Source: Sandaracinaceae bacterium
GTDB lineage: Bacteria; Myxococcota_A; Polyangia; Polyangiales; Sandaracinaceae
NCBI GenBank assembly: GCA_040218145.1
Contig: JAVJQK010000117.1
Span: 1 to 64,000 of the forward strand
Length of the DNA: 64,000 bases
Direction: 5' to 3'
The notes beneath the pieces are model-generated. The model saw only the letters and a list, made by a program, of their open reading frames with translations, ran no database searches and had not been told where the DNA came from. The position numbers were made by a program, and so were the translations under genes. Positions within the stretch are counted from its first letter, which is position 1, and each line of letters starts with the position of its first letter. Of the stretch, positions 56,098 through 64,000 are shown piece after piece.

Positions 56098-56747
56098 GCC
56101 GCCTCCTTCACGCGCCCGCGCTCGAGCACCACGCGGCGCTCCGCCAGTCGATCCGCGAGCCCCGCGTCGTGCGTGATCAAGACCACGATCGCGCCGCGCG
56201 CCTTCTCCTCGTTCACGGTCCGCTCGAGCCGCTCCACCGCGCGCACGTCGAGGCCGGTCGAGGGCTCGTCGAGCAGGATCAGCTGCGGCGCGTGGGCCAC
56301 CGCGCGGGCGAGGGCGAGCCGCTGGAGCTGCCCGCGAGAATACGTCCGCGCCGGCCGCTCGCCCCACCGCCCGATCTCGAAGCGGTCGAAGAGCGCGGCC
56401 ACGTGCTCGGCCGTGGACGGAAGCCCGTGCAGCCGCGCGAAGAGCCGCAGGTTCTCGGCCGAGGAGAGGTCCGGGTAGATCATCGGCGCGTGGGCGAGGA
56501 TGCCGATCGCGGCGCGCAGCGCGATGGAGCTCTTCCCCTCGTGCTCGCCGTAGCGCACCTCGCCGCGCGTCGGCTTCACCAGCTGGCCGAGGATGTTCAG
56601 CAGGGTGCTCTTGCCCGAGCCGTTCGGCCCCTCGATGACGGTCACCGCCTCCGCGTCGAAGCGCGCGCTCACCCCGACCAGCGCGCGCGTCGCGCCGTAG
56701 ACCTTCACCAGGCCTTTCACCTCGACCCGATCGAACTGCGCCGTCAT
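56094..56747 (-). CDS. ccmA: Heme exporter ATP-binding protein CcmA
   Basis: This 217-aa ABC ATPase has Walker A GPNGSGKST (40-48), signature YSRGQLQRLALARAVAHAP, Walker B LILLDEPSTGLD and the switch His in VLITHDAGLAD. The short length and linkage to ccmB identify it as CcmA. It starts 21 bases downstream of hemW on the same strand. Confidence 0.92.
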   Translation of the reverse strand: MTAQFDRVEVKGLVKVYGATRALVGVSARFDAEAVTVIEGPNGSGKSTLLNILGQLVKPTRGEVRYGEHEGKSSIALRAAIGILAHAPMIYPDLSSAENLRLFARLHGLPSTAEHVAALFDRFEIGRWGERPARTYSRGQLQRLALARAVAHAPQLILLDEPSTGLDVRAVERLERTVNEEKARGAIVVLITHDAGLADRLAERRVVLERGRVKEAA

Positions 56748-56768
56748 GCGGAGCGAGACACTACCAGC

Positions 56769-57896
56769 TCAGAACAGGTCCGCGACGATCGCGTCCAGGT
56801 GGAGCCAGCGATCCGGGGGGACCCGGAGGAAGCCGCCCTCGAGCGCCACGTCGCCGCGCTCGCGCCGACGGCTCAGGGCGCGCTCTCGCCCGCTCGAGGG
56901 ATCCACGCCGGTGCGCTCGCGGATGGCGTCCAGGGCCATGCCCTCCGCCGTGCGCAGCCCGAGCATCAGCGCCTCGCGCACCCGATCCTCCGGGGTGAGC
57001 GTCTCCTCGAAGACCGCGCCCTCGCCGGCCAGGTACCGCTCCGGGCGGGGGTCGTTCTTGGTGCGCCGCGACGACGTCCCCTCGCTCATCGCGCCCACCG
57101 CGCCCGCGCCGAGGCCGAGGTAGTCGCCGCCGCGCCAGTAGTGCTGGTTGTGGCGGGACGCCTGGCTGGGGCGGGCGTAGTTGCTGACCTCGTAGTGCTC
57201 CATGCCCGCCGCGGCGAAGACCTCGCGGGCGCGCAGGAAGGTGTCCGCGTAGTCGTCGTCGGGCGCCACGGGCAGCTTGCCCTTCCTGTGCAGCGCGCCG
57301 AACTGCGTGTCCGGCTCGATGGTCAGGGCGTAGGCGCTCACGTGCTCGATCCCGGTGTCGAGCAGCTGGGCGATCTCACCCGCGAAGTCGTCGGGCTTCT
57401 GGCCCGGCATGCCGAACATCAGGTCCGCGCTGACCCGGCCCATCTCCTCGGTGGCGGCCCGCACCGCGCGCAGCGCGCCCTCCGGGTCGTGCAGCCGGCC
57501 CAGGTAGCGCAGCCGCTCCGCGTCGAGCGACTGCACGCCGATGGAGAGCCGGTTGACGCCGACGTCCCGGAGCGCGGCCGCCTTCTCGCGGTCGAGCGAG
57601 GTCGGGTTGCACTCCACGGTGATCTCCAGGTCGTGCGCCCGCTCCGGGAACGCGTCGAGCACCCCGTCGAGCACCCTCCCGAGCGCCTCGGGCGCCCAGA
57701 GGCTGGGCGTGCCGCCCCCGAAGAAGACGCTGTGGAGCGTGCGCCCCTCGAGCCGCTTCCGGGCCAGCTCGCCGAGCACCGCGTCGGCGTAGGCCTCGTG
57801 GGGCACCTCGCTCCTGCGGATGCCCGCGGACGCGAAGTCGCAGTAGGGGCACTTCTTGAGGCACCAGGGGAAGTGCACGTAGACGCTGGTGCGCAC
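56769..57896 (-). CDS. hemW: Heme chaperone HemW (radical SAM)
   Basis: This 375-aa protein has the CxxxCxxC radical-SAM motif in [15 protein letters not shown] (Cys12, 16, 19). [32 protein letters not shown] and the C-terminal HemN-like part ([12 protein letters not shown]) follow. Length and sequence fit HemW, which delivers heme to apoproteins, rather than HemN. The GTG at 57896 is preceded by AGGGGC. It is the first gene of a hemW-ccmA-ccmB group. Confidence 0.92.
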   Translation of the reverse strand: MRTSVYVHFPWCLKKCPYCDFASAGIRRSEVPHEAYADAVLGELARKRLEGRTLHSVFFGGGTPSLWAPEALGRVLDGVLDAFPERAHDLEITVECNPTSLDREKAAALRDVGVNRLSIGVQSLDAERLRYLGRLHDPEGALRAVRAATEEMGRVSADLMFGMPGQKPDDFAGEIAQLLDTGIEHVSAYALTIEPDTQFGALHRKGKLPVAPDDDYADTFLRAREVFAAAGMEHYEVSNYARPSQASRHNQHYWRGGDYLGLGAGAVGAMSEGTSSRRTKNDPRPERYLAGEGAVFEETLTPEDRVREALMLGLRTAEGMALDAIRERTGVDPSSGRERALSRRRERGDVALEGGFLRVPPDRWLHLDAIVADLF

Positions 57897-57934
57897 GCCC
57901 CTGAGGTGGCACTGCGCGGGCTCGGCGGCAAGGC

Positions 57935-57962
57935 TTGACCGCCCGGGCACGCGTCCTAAGTT
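57935..57962 (+). promoter_or_regulatory. Candidate sigma70 promoter of dnaJ
   Basis: TTGACC (57935-57940), a 16-base spacer and TAAGTT (57957-57962) lie in the 103-base divergent gap. The expected leader is about 31 bases and contains GAGG before the ATG. No sigma32-type hexamers or CIRCE element were seen. Confidence 0.5.
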
Positions 57963-57999
57963 GCGAGCCGCGTCGGCGCCGGCGCAGAGGAAGCATGGG

Positions 58000-59073
58000 A
58001 TGAGCAAGCGCGATTACTACGAAGTCCTGGGGGTCGACCGCTCCGTGGGCGCGACGGAGCTGAAGAAGGCCTACCGCAAGCTCGCGCTCGAGTTCCACCC
58101 GGACCGGAACCCCGACGACCCCGCCTCCGAGGAGCGCTTCAAGGAGGTCTCCGAGGCGTACTCGGTGCTCAGCGACGGCGAGAAGCGGCAGGTCTACGAC
58201 CGCTACGGTCACGCGGGTCTCCAGGGCGGGGGCGGCTTCGGCAACGTCGAGGACATCTTCAGCCACTTCGGCGACATCTTCGGCGACCTGTTCGGCATGG
58301 GCTTCGGCGGGATGGGCGGCCGGCGACGCCGCGACGCGCCGGTGCGCGGCTCCGACCTGCGGGTCCCCGTGCGCCTCACCCTCGAGGAAGCCGCGTTCGG
58401 CTGCCAGAAGGAGGTCGACGTCGCCTACCCCGCGCCGTGCAACGCGTGCCAGGGCACGGGGGCCGAGGGCGCGGAGCTGATCGTGTGCACCGCCTGCCAG
58501 GGAGCGGGCCAGGTCGCGATCAACCGCGGCGCGTTCATGCTCTCCAGCACGTGCCCCACCTGCCGCGGCCGCGGCCAGATGCCCAAGGCGCTCTGCGGTG
58601 AGTGCGAGGGCTCGGGCGAGGAGGCGGTCGACCGGACGGTCAAGGTCAGCATCCCGGGCGGGATCGACGAGGGCCAGAACCTGCGCCTCGCCAACCAGGG
58701 CCAGCCTGGCCTCCGCGGCGGCCCGCCCGGTCACCTCTTCGTGGCCATCGACATCGAGCCGCACGCGCACTTCAAGCGCGAGGGCTTCGACCTCATCTAC
58801 GACCTGCGCCTCAGCTTCCCGCAGGCGGCGCTCGGCGGCGAGATGGAGGTCCCCACCCTCGCCCCCGACGACGACCCCGTCACCGTGAAGGTCCCCGCCG
58901 GCGTCCAGCCCGGCGATCACCTCGTCGTGCGCGGCGAGGGCGTGCCCCGCCTCGACGGACGCGGCCGCGGCGACCTCGTCACCGTCATCCAGATCGACGT
59001 CCCGCAGAAGCTCAGCCAGAAGGCGCGTCAGCTCCTCGCGGAGCTGCAGAGCACGTTCGAGCAAGAGGCCTGA
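58000..59073 (+). CDS. dnaJ: Chaperone protein DnaJ
   Basis: This is a 357-aa type-I J-protein. The J domain (1-66) has HPD at 33-35, followed by a Gly/Phe segment ([20 protein letters not shown]). Four zinc-centre repeats follow ([32 protein letters not shown]), then the substrate-binding C-terminal domain. It stimulates DnaK; dnaK and grpE are not adjacent. The start [12 protein letters not shown] at 58000 was chosen over in-frame upstream codons because it is the family start. Confidence 0.97.
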   Translation: MSKRDYYEVLGVDRSVGATELKKAYRKLALEFHPDRNPDDPASEERFKEVSEAYSVLSDGEKRQVYDRYGHAGLQGGGGFGNVEDIFSHFGDIFGDLFGMGFGGMGGRRRRDAPVRGSDLRVPVRLTLEEAAFGCQKEVDVAYPAPCNACQGTGAEGAELIVCTACQGAGQVAINRGAFMLSSTCPTCRGRGQMPKALCGECEGSGEEAVDRTVKVSIPGGIDEGQNLRLANQGQPGLRGGPPGHLFVAIDIEPHAHFKREGFDLIYDLRLSFPQAALGGEMEVPTLAPDDDPVTVKVPAGVQPGDHLVVRGEGVPRLDGRGRGDLVTVIQIDVPQKLSQKARQLLAELQSTFEQEA

Positions 59074-59079
59074 GAGGTC

Positions 59080-59721
59080 TCACTCGCGCCAGGTCGTCCT
59101 GAAGAGGGCGCCCGTAGGGCTCGCGTCGCTCATCTCGCAGAGCGGGTCGTCCGCGCCGGTCATCTCGACCATCGCCTCGAACATGCCGACGTTCGCGACC
59201 TGATTGAGCGGGCTGACGAGGTGCGGCGGATGCCGCAGGCGACTCTCCGCCCACCCGGGGCCGTACTCGGCGTCGATGTGCGTGCCGCGCTGGAACATCC
59301 GGTCGACCCTGCCCGCGATCTTCAGCAGCGCCCGCGGTCCGGTGAAGCTCAGGAGGCGACGGTAGATCGGGTTGTTCGCCATGCTCCGAGTCCGGCGCCG
59401 CGCCCACGCGATGACGTTTCGCTCGGTCGGGTAGTACTGGTCGCAGATGGCGTGGAAGACGGCGTTCACGTGCACCGCGGGGATCCACACGGTGGGCGGC
59501 GGCGGGTTCCGGAACAGCTCCGCGACGTCGAGGGGCAGCCCCTCCGCGCAGAGGTCTTCGTGGCCCTCGAGCGCGGAGCGGAGGAGCGTCGACTTGGAGC
59601 GCGCGTCCGGGTAGGCGTCGAGCCCTCCCGGCACGGTGGCCAGGTACTCCGCCAGCCGCGGGAAGCGGCGGGCGCAGACCGTCTGCGCGTCGTCCCCCAT
59701 CCTCTTCAAGGCTAGCCCCAC
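59080..59721 (-). CDS. Myxobacterial DUF2378-like protein
   Basis: This 213-aa soluble protein has PTVWIPAVHVNAVFHAICDQ, RRLLSFTGPRALLKIAGRVD and AEYGPGWAESRLRHPPHLVS, which look like the DUF2378 family, reported mainly from Myxococcales. Recognition is from memory of the pattern, so it is moderate. Function is unknown. The start may be the GTG at 59721 or the ATG at 59700 (MGDDAQTVCARRF). Confidence 0.66.
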   Translation of the reverse strand: MGLALKRMGDDAQTVCARRFPRLAEYLATVPGGLDAYPDARSKSTLLRSALEGHEDLCAEGLPLDVAELFRNPPPPTVWIPAVHVNAVFHAICDQYYPTERNVIAWARRRTRSMANNPIYRRLLSFTGPRALLKIAGRVDRMFQRGTHIDAEYGPGWAESRLRHPPHLVSPLNQVANVGMFEAMVEMTGADDPLCEMSDASPTGALFRTTWRE

Positions 59722-59752
59722 GGTCTCATCAACGACCAGAGGGCGCGGATCT

Positions 59753-60508
59753 TCAGCCGTGGACGCGGACTTCCGCCGTCCGGATCCGTCGACCCAGCGC
59801 GCGACGGGTGGCTTCGCGCGCGGCGTCGAACGCGTCGGCGCCGCGGTGGAGCTGGAACGGGCCCACCCGGGGCAGCGGCTCGATCACCAGGGTGACCAGA
59901 CCCTCGCGGCGGGGGATCTTCAGCGCCTCGCCGCCCGGGCGGCGCCAGGGCGAGCGCGAGGCCAGGTGATGAAAGAGCACGCGAGACGCGTCTCGCAGCC
60001 CGGTCAGGCCCGGCCGGTCGCGCACCCCGCCGTCGACGAGCACGCCGCCCGCGTGGCGCACGGGGTGAAACATCAGCGGGACCGCGCACGACGCGTGGAG
60101 CGCAGGCGCCGCGGGGCCGTCCTCGAGCACGCGCACCTCGCGGCGCAAGACGTCGTACACGCTGACCGCGGCCGGCACGCGGCACTCGGACAGATCGCGC
60201 ACGGGGAGCAGCCGCTCGAGCCTTCGGCGGAAGAGGCGACCGCGGAGCAAGCCGGCGCCGGGGCCCGGGTCCCAGAAGTCCTCGCGCTTCAGCCCGAGCA
60301 GCTCGTCCGCGAGCTCGCGGGCCTCGAGCCCGGAGGCCCACGCGCCCGTCACCAGCGCGCCCGCGCTCGAGCCCGCGACGCGCTCGGGGAGCAGGCCCTC
60401 TTCCTCCAGCACCGTCAGCACGCCGCAGTGCGCGAAGAAGCCGAAGAACCCGCTCGACATGCCGAGCGCGTACGGCGCCTCCTCCAACCACTCTCGGAGC
60501 GTCGTCAC
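59753..60508 (-). CDS. Patatin-like phospholipase
   Basis: This 251-aa protein is a compact patatin. It has the oxyanion loop ([19 protein letters not shown]), the catalytic Ser48 in GSSAG and the catalytic Asp159 in [12 protein letters not shown]. Patatins hydrolyse acyl ester bonds of lipids. No signal peptide is seen, so it is likely cytosolic or delivered by another route. The GTG start lies 21 bases downstream of the transglycosylase gene on the same strand. Confidence 0.93.
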   Translation of the reverse strand: MTTLREWLEEAPYALGMSSGFFGFFAHCGVLTVLEEEGLLPERVAGSSAGALVTGAWASGLEARELADELLGLKREDFWDPGPGAGLLRGRLFRRRLERLLPVRDLSECRVPAAVSVYDVLRREVRVLEDGPAAPALHASCAVPLMFHPVRHAGGVLVDGGVRDRPGLTGLRDASRVLFHHLASRSPWRRPGGEALKIPRREGLVTLVIEPLPRVGPFQLHRGADAFDAAREATRRALGRRIRTAEVRVHG

Positions 60509-60529
60509 GGCGCGGAGGGTAGCGCGCGC

Positions 60530-62878
60530 TCAACGCGAGGGCAGCGCGGGACGCAGAGGGGGGAGCTCTGCCCCGTTCAGCCACGCGTAGATGCCCCACG
60601 ACTGGAGCACGCGGCGCGTGTAGCGGCGCGTCTCGTCGTAGGGGATCTCCTCGACCCAGACGTCGAGGCGCTGGTCGGGGCGCTCGTCGATCCATCGGTC
60701 CACGGCGCCCTGGCCCGCGTTGTACGCCGCGGGCAGGACCACGGGGTTGTCGGGGTAGCGCTGCCAGAGCCAGCTCATGAACTCGGCCCCGATGGTCACG
60801 TTGGTCGCGGGCTGGGTGAGCGTGCTCGGGGTCGCGCGCAGATCCACGCGCTGCGCGAAGCGGCGCGCGGTGGGCACGATGAGCTGGGTCAGCCCGTAGG
60901 CCTGCGCGACGGAGACCGCGTCGGCGCGGAAGCTGCTCTCCTCGCGCGCGATGGCGAAGATCAGCTCGGCCGGGACCGGGCGGTCCTGCGCGGCGCGCTC
61001 GATGACGTCGGCGTAGGCGCGCGGGTAGGCGATGCGCCAGCGCGCGTAGTGGTCGTCGGTCGGCGGCGCGGTGAGGAACGCGTCGAGGAACCGGCGCGTG
61101 AGGTAGACGGCCTCCGGGTACGCGCCCGCGCGGTCGTAGAGGCTGGCCTCGACCCAGCGGAGCTCGTCGTCCGCGGCGCTGGAGCGCTCGCGCACGTAGG
61201 CCAGCTCCTGCTTCGCCTCCTCGATCGCGCCCACCTCGAGCAGCGCGAGCGCGCGCCCGAAGGCCGGCGTGTCGAAGTCTTCGCGCCACGCAAACGTGAT
61301 GGACGCATCCCCGCGGCTCCCCCAGCGGGCCCTCGCGCTCTCGGCCGCGGCCGGGCTCAGCTCGCTCAGGCGCACGAGCGCTTGCTGGGCGTAGTAGGAG
61401 AGGGGGTGCGTCTCGACCAGCTCGGTCCACGCCTCGCGCGCCTCGTCGGGTCGCTCGAGCTCGAGGAGCAGCACCGCGCGCCAGTACGCCGCGCGGCCGT
61501 GGAGATCCTCCCGGTCCTCCTGGGTGCCCTCCGCGAGCGCGCCCTCGAGGTGGGCGAGCGCCTCCTCCCGCTGGCCGGCGCGGCGGGCTCGCCAGGCGAG
61601 CATGAAGCGCGCGTGGCCGTGCATGTCCCCGCCGGGATAGGTGCTCGGCAGGGTGCGCAGCCGCTCCACCATCGCGTCCTCGTCGCCGTCCTCGCCGAGC
61701 AGCAGCGCGCCTCGGTAGCGCGCGTCGTCGGCGAGGCTGTGCCCGGGCGTCTGCTCTTCGAGCAGGCCGTATTGCTGACGCGCGAGCTCGTGATCGCCCG
61801 ACGCCGCGTAGGCCTTGCCCGCGAGGTAGCGGCTCCAGGCGCGCACCTCCTCCTGCGCGCAGTCCCGGGCCACCACCGCGAGGTGCTGCGCGGCGCGCCC
61901 ACGCTGGCGGCGGTAGTAGATGGCGCGGCCCTCCTGGTAGCGCGCCTGGCACTGCAGCCCGTCGTCTTCGGCTCGCTGGGCGACCTCGTGGAACGCGGCC
62001 TCCGCGTCGTCCCAGCGCATCGCGCTCGAGAGCGCCTCGGCCCGCGCGAACGCCTCCTCGGGGGTGGGCTCGCGCAGGTCGCGTCGTCGCTCCGGGGGGA
62101 GGGCGGCGAGCAGGGCCGGGAGCCGCTCCTCGGCCTCGCGCGCGGCCGACGAGAGCGGCGCGCGGGTGGCGACGCGGCGCAGCAGCCGGATCGCCTCGAC
62201 CTTGGCGTCGACCTCGTCTCGCTGCGCGAGCAGCTGCGCGAGGGGGAGCGCCACCGACGCGCGCGCCGACGACGCGGACGACTCCGCGAGCAGCGCGCGC
62301 AGCAAGGGCTCCGCCCGCTCGACCTCGCCGGCCTCGACCCACGCGGCGGCCTGAAGGTCGCGCGCGTCGTCGCGCCCGGCCCAGTCCAGCTCCGTCAGCG
62401 GCGCGACCTCCTCGGCCGCGAGCGCGGCGTCGCCTTCCATCATGATGCGGGCGCGCAGCAGCCGGGCCCAGGGCGCGAGCGGGTGCTCGGCTCCCTCCGT
62501 CGGCGTGGTCACGTGCGCCAGCGTCGCGTGGGCCCGCGCGGGAGCCCCGGACTCGAGCGCGGCGCGCGCGGCGAGCCAGTAGAGCTCCGTCCGGGTCTCC
62601 TCGGGCGCGTCCGGCAGCACCTGGTTGGCGATCGCCTCGGCGCGCTCCGCCTCGCCGTTCGAGAGCGCGAGCAGGATCTGTCCCACCGGCGCGGCCGGGT
62701 TGGGCCGCACCACGTCGGGGTCGAAGCGCCGCTCCGGCGGACTGGCCGGCGGGGCGCTCTCCTGCGTCGCGGCGGGCGCCGTCGCGGAGAGCGAGGGCGG
62801 AGACGAGGAAGGCGTGTTGCACGTCGCCATCGCGGCCGCGAGCGCCCCGACCATCACCCTGAGCGGAACCAGCATCAT
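60530..62878 (-). CDS. Soluble lytic murein transglycosylase-like lipoprotein
   Basis: From 62878 this is a 782-aa protein. A lipoprotein signal (VPLRVMVGALAAAMATCNTP) leads into a very long helical TPR-type region. The SLT domain is at the C-terminus (FAIAREESSFRADAVSVAQA, with the catalytic Glu in REES; then AAYNAGQGAVDRW). It cleaves the MurNAc-GlcNAc bond with anhydro-ring formation. The frame opens at 62962, but the later start gives the lipobox. Confidence 0.9.
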   Translation of the reverse strand: MMLVPLRVMVGALAAAMATCNTPSSSPPSLSATAPAATQESAPPASPPERRFDPDVVRPNPAAPVGQILLALSNGEAERAEAIANQVLPDAPEETRTELYWLAARAALESGAPARAHATLAHVTTPTEGAEHPLAPWARLLRARIMMEGDAALAAEEVAPLTELDWAGRDDARDLQAAAWVEAGEVERAEPLLRALLAESSASSARASVALPLAQLLAQRDEVDAKVEAIRLLRRVATRAPLSSAAREAEERLPALLAALPPERRRDLREPTPEEAFARAEALSSAMRWDDAEAAFHEVAQRAEDDGLQCQARYQEGRAIYYRRQRGRAAQHLAVVARDCAQEEVRAWSRYLAGKAYAASGDHELARQQYGLLEEQTPGHSLADDARYRGALLLGEDGDEDAMVERLRTLPSTYPGGDMHGHARFMLAWRARRAGQREEALAHLEGALAEGTQEDREDLHGRAAYWRAVLLLELERPDEAREAWTELVETHPLSYYAQQALVRLSELSPAAAESARARWGSRGDASITFAWREDFDTPAFGRALALLEVGAIEEAKQELAYVRERSSAADDELRWVEASLYDRAGAYPEAVYLTRRFLDAFLTAPPTDDHYARWRIAYPRAYADVIERAAQDRPVPAELIFAIAREESSFRADAVSVAQAYGLTQLIVPTARRFAQRVDLRATPSTLTQPATNVTIGAEFMSWLWQRYPDNPVVLPAAYNAGQGAVDRWIDERPDQRLDVWVEEIPYDETRRYTRRVLQSWGIYAWLNGAELPPLRPALPSR

Positions 62879-63122
62879 GCCCGACCGTACGGCCGCCCCC
62901 TCTCGCCACCAACTTCTCGTCCGCCGCACCACCTCGTCGACAAAGATAGCCCCCGTCGCCATTCCACCCCGTCTGCTCGCTCGGGCCTCGAACGCCGCCT
63001 GCGCTTCGGATCCAAGTGGCCGGCATCACACCCGTTTCGAGGCGAGCGTCGGGCCCGACGGAAAAAGTGCGCCCGCGCCGGGAGGAGGTGGCGCGGGCGC
63101 GGGGGGAGGGAGAGGAGTGGAT

Positions 63123-63827
63123 TCAGCGAGCGCGGTGGCCACGGCGGCCGCGACGCTCGCCGCGCTCGCCGCGACGCTCGGCGCGCTCGGCCCGGAGCTC
63201 CGCCGCGCGGGCCTGCTGCTCGGCCGTCAGGACGCTCTGGACCTGCTGGTGGGTGCGCTCACGCAGGGCCTGCATGGCCTCGCGGGGACGGGTGCCGTCG
63301 AGCCGCGCCTGCTCCCGGAGCGCCCGCCGCTGCTGGGCGGCCCCCTGGAGGATGCCGCGCACCTGCTGCTGCTGGCGCTCGGTCAGCGACAGCCGCTCCG
63401 TCATGCCCTCGACGCGGCGGGTGACGCGGCGCTGGGCGTGCTCGGCGCGGAGGGCCTGCGCGCGCTCCCGCTGCTCGGGCGTGAGGACCGCCCGGAACTG
63501 CTCCCGCATCTCGCGGTGGAGAGCCCGCATGGCTTCGCGGTCGCCGGACTCACGGGCCGCCTCCATGCGGGGGCGGGCGGCTTCGCGCGCTTCGCGGAGC
63601 TGGGCGCGCTGGGCGTCGCTCAGGTTCAGCTCGGCCGCCATGCGCGGACCGCGCCGGTGGTGCCGGGCCCGACGGCCGCGGTGGTGGTGGCCTCGGCTCT
63701 CGCTGACTTCGGCGTCGCCGCCCTGGGCGCTGGCCGAGATCGGCGCGGCGAGCCCGACGGCTGCGGCGAGGCCACCCGCGAGGGCGAAAGACTTCAGGGG
63801 CTTCAGGATGTCGAGGATGCTGTTCAT
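63123..63827 (-). CDS. Spy/CpxP-like periplasmic protein
   Basis: This 234-aa protein has a signal peptide (SFALAGGLAAAVGLAAPISA) and a His/Arg-rich stretch (GHHHRGRRARHHRRGP). Two LTxxQ-like modules follow (LNLSDAQRAQLREA with EQFRAVLTPEQRERAQALR, and LSLTERQQQQVRGIL with QVQSVLTAEQQARAAEL). Spy/CpxP proteins are periplasmic chaperones or stress sensors, and the His-rich part may bind metal. The start has AAGGA 8 bases upstream. An Arg-rich tail ends the protein. Confidence 0.87.
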   Translation of the reverse strand: MNSILDILKPLKSFALAGGLAAAVGLAAPISASAQGGDAEVSESRGHHHRGRRARHHRRGPRMAAELNLSDAQRAQLREAREAARPRMEAARESGDREAMRALHREMREQFRAVLTPEQRERAQALRAEHAQRRVTRRVEGMTERLSLTERQQQQVRGILQGAAQQRRALREQARLDGTRPREAMQALRERTHQQVQSVLTAEQQARAAELRAERAERRGERGERRGRRGHRAR

Positions 63828-63907
63828 GACGATGGGGTCCTTTCGAGAATCTGCGGGCCGGGGGTGGGAGTGAATGGACTCTTTCGCGTCTCGCTTCGTC
63901 CCGGCCT

Positions 63908-63949
63908 CGCATAGAAAGAAACGCATCGGGTCTGAAGCACTCCTGAAGC
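63908..63949 (-). promoter_or_regulatory. Promoter with OmpR/PhoB-type direct repeat upstream of the Spy-like gene
   Basis: On the - strand GCTTCAG (63949-63943), a 4-base spacer and GCTTCAG (63938-63932) form an 11-base-phased direct repeat. The second copy overlaps the -35 position (TTCAGA, 63936-63931), 17 bases from TATGCG (63913-63908). This layout is that of promoters activated by OmpR/PhoB/CpxR-type regulators. The remaining bases to 64000 show nothing clear. Confidence 0.55.
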
Positions 63950-64000
63950 GGCCCCAACTTTCTTCTGACTTCCTCGTAGACCCCCGAAATCATTGCCTTC

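Noticed and set aside
59636-63424. A 1262-codon open frame on the + strand
   Set aside because: It runs antisense to the patatin and transglycosylase genes, has repetitive Arg/Ala/Gly/His composition with no family match, and is explained by high GC content.

Overview
This window is high-GC DNA, with G or C at most third codon positions, and its gene content points to a myxobacterium (Myxococcota, Polyangia-like). The signs are three Hanks-type Ser/Thr kinases, Cys-rich lipoproteins with FG-GAP propellers, a LytS/LytR pair, a probable DUF2378-like protein, TamB/Omp85 envelope genes and many GTG starts. The genus is inference; no rRNA or tRNA gene was seen.

Positions 1-14376 carry the end of tuf and then the S10-spc-alpha ribosomal superoperon on the + strand: rpsJ, rplD, rplW, rplB, rpsS, rplV, rpsC, rplP, rpmC, rpsQ, rplN, rplX, rplE, rpsN (zinc type), rpsH, rplF, rplR, rpsE, rpmD, rplO, secY, adk, infA, rpmJ, rpsM, rpsK, rpsD, rpoA, rplQ. 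rplC is absent between rpsJ and rplD, and map is absent between adk and infA. Hairpins lie before rplE, before secY and, as two interleaved stems, between rpsD and rpoA. A hairpin terminator follows rplQ.

Positions 14443-18539 (- strand) hold a tail-anchored kinase, a repeat-rich membrane protein, acylphosphatase and a PPC-domain lipoprotein. Positions 18637-22129 (+) hold rpmE, a DUF1385 membrane protein, prfA and a soluble kinase. Positions 22130-23153 have no gene. They hold a three-copy ~100-bp repeat and a four-unit array of G+C-rich, hairpin-dense repeats with a 304-bp higher-order period.

Positions 23154-33199 are mostly - strand: a phasin-like protein behind a large palindromic operator, an inositol monophosphatase, mpl, a stand-alone cNMP-binding protein, a 52-aa small protein with its own promoter and terminator, and a ClpB paralogue whose first ATPase domain has lost its key motifs. 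A DUF1844 gene with a 65-aa partner, an App1-like phosphatase, a small secreted protein and a hydrolase-OsmC fusion follow.

Positions 33213-37787 hold a seven-repeat FG-GAP lipoprotein, an EgtD-like methyltransferase, and a Tat-exported protein coupled to an unknown 314-aa protein. Positions 37741-49242 (-) are a six-gene envelope cluster: TamB, an Omp85 protein with seven apparent POTRA domains, a small barrel-like protein, a hydrolase lipoprotein, a LytS-type kinase and a LytTR regulator. Almost every junction in it overlaps by 1 or 4 bases.

Positions 49386-64000 hold a DUF1285-like protein, a TlpA-like thioredoxin, a kinase with an external Cys-rich and PPC region, an aldonolactone-oxidase-like flavoprotein, a DUF1517 protein, ccmB-ccmA-hemW, dnaJ, a probable DUF2378-like protein, a patatin, a soluble lytic transglycosylase and a Spy/CpxP-like protein whose upstream region carries an OmpR/PhoB-style direct repeat at the -35 position. 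Many non-ribosomal genes here appear to be leaderless: a -10-like hexamer sits 6-8 bases before the start codon and there is no Shine-Dalgarno sequence.
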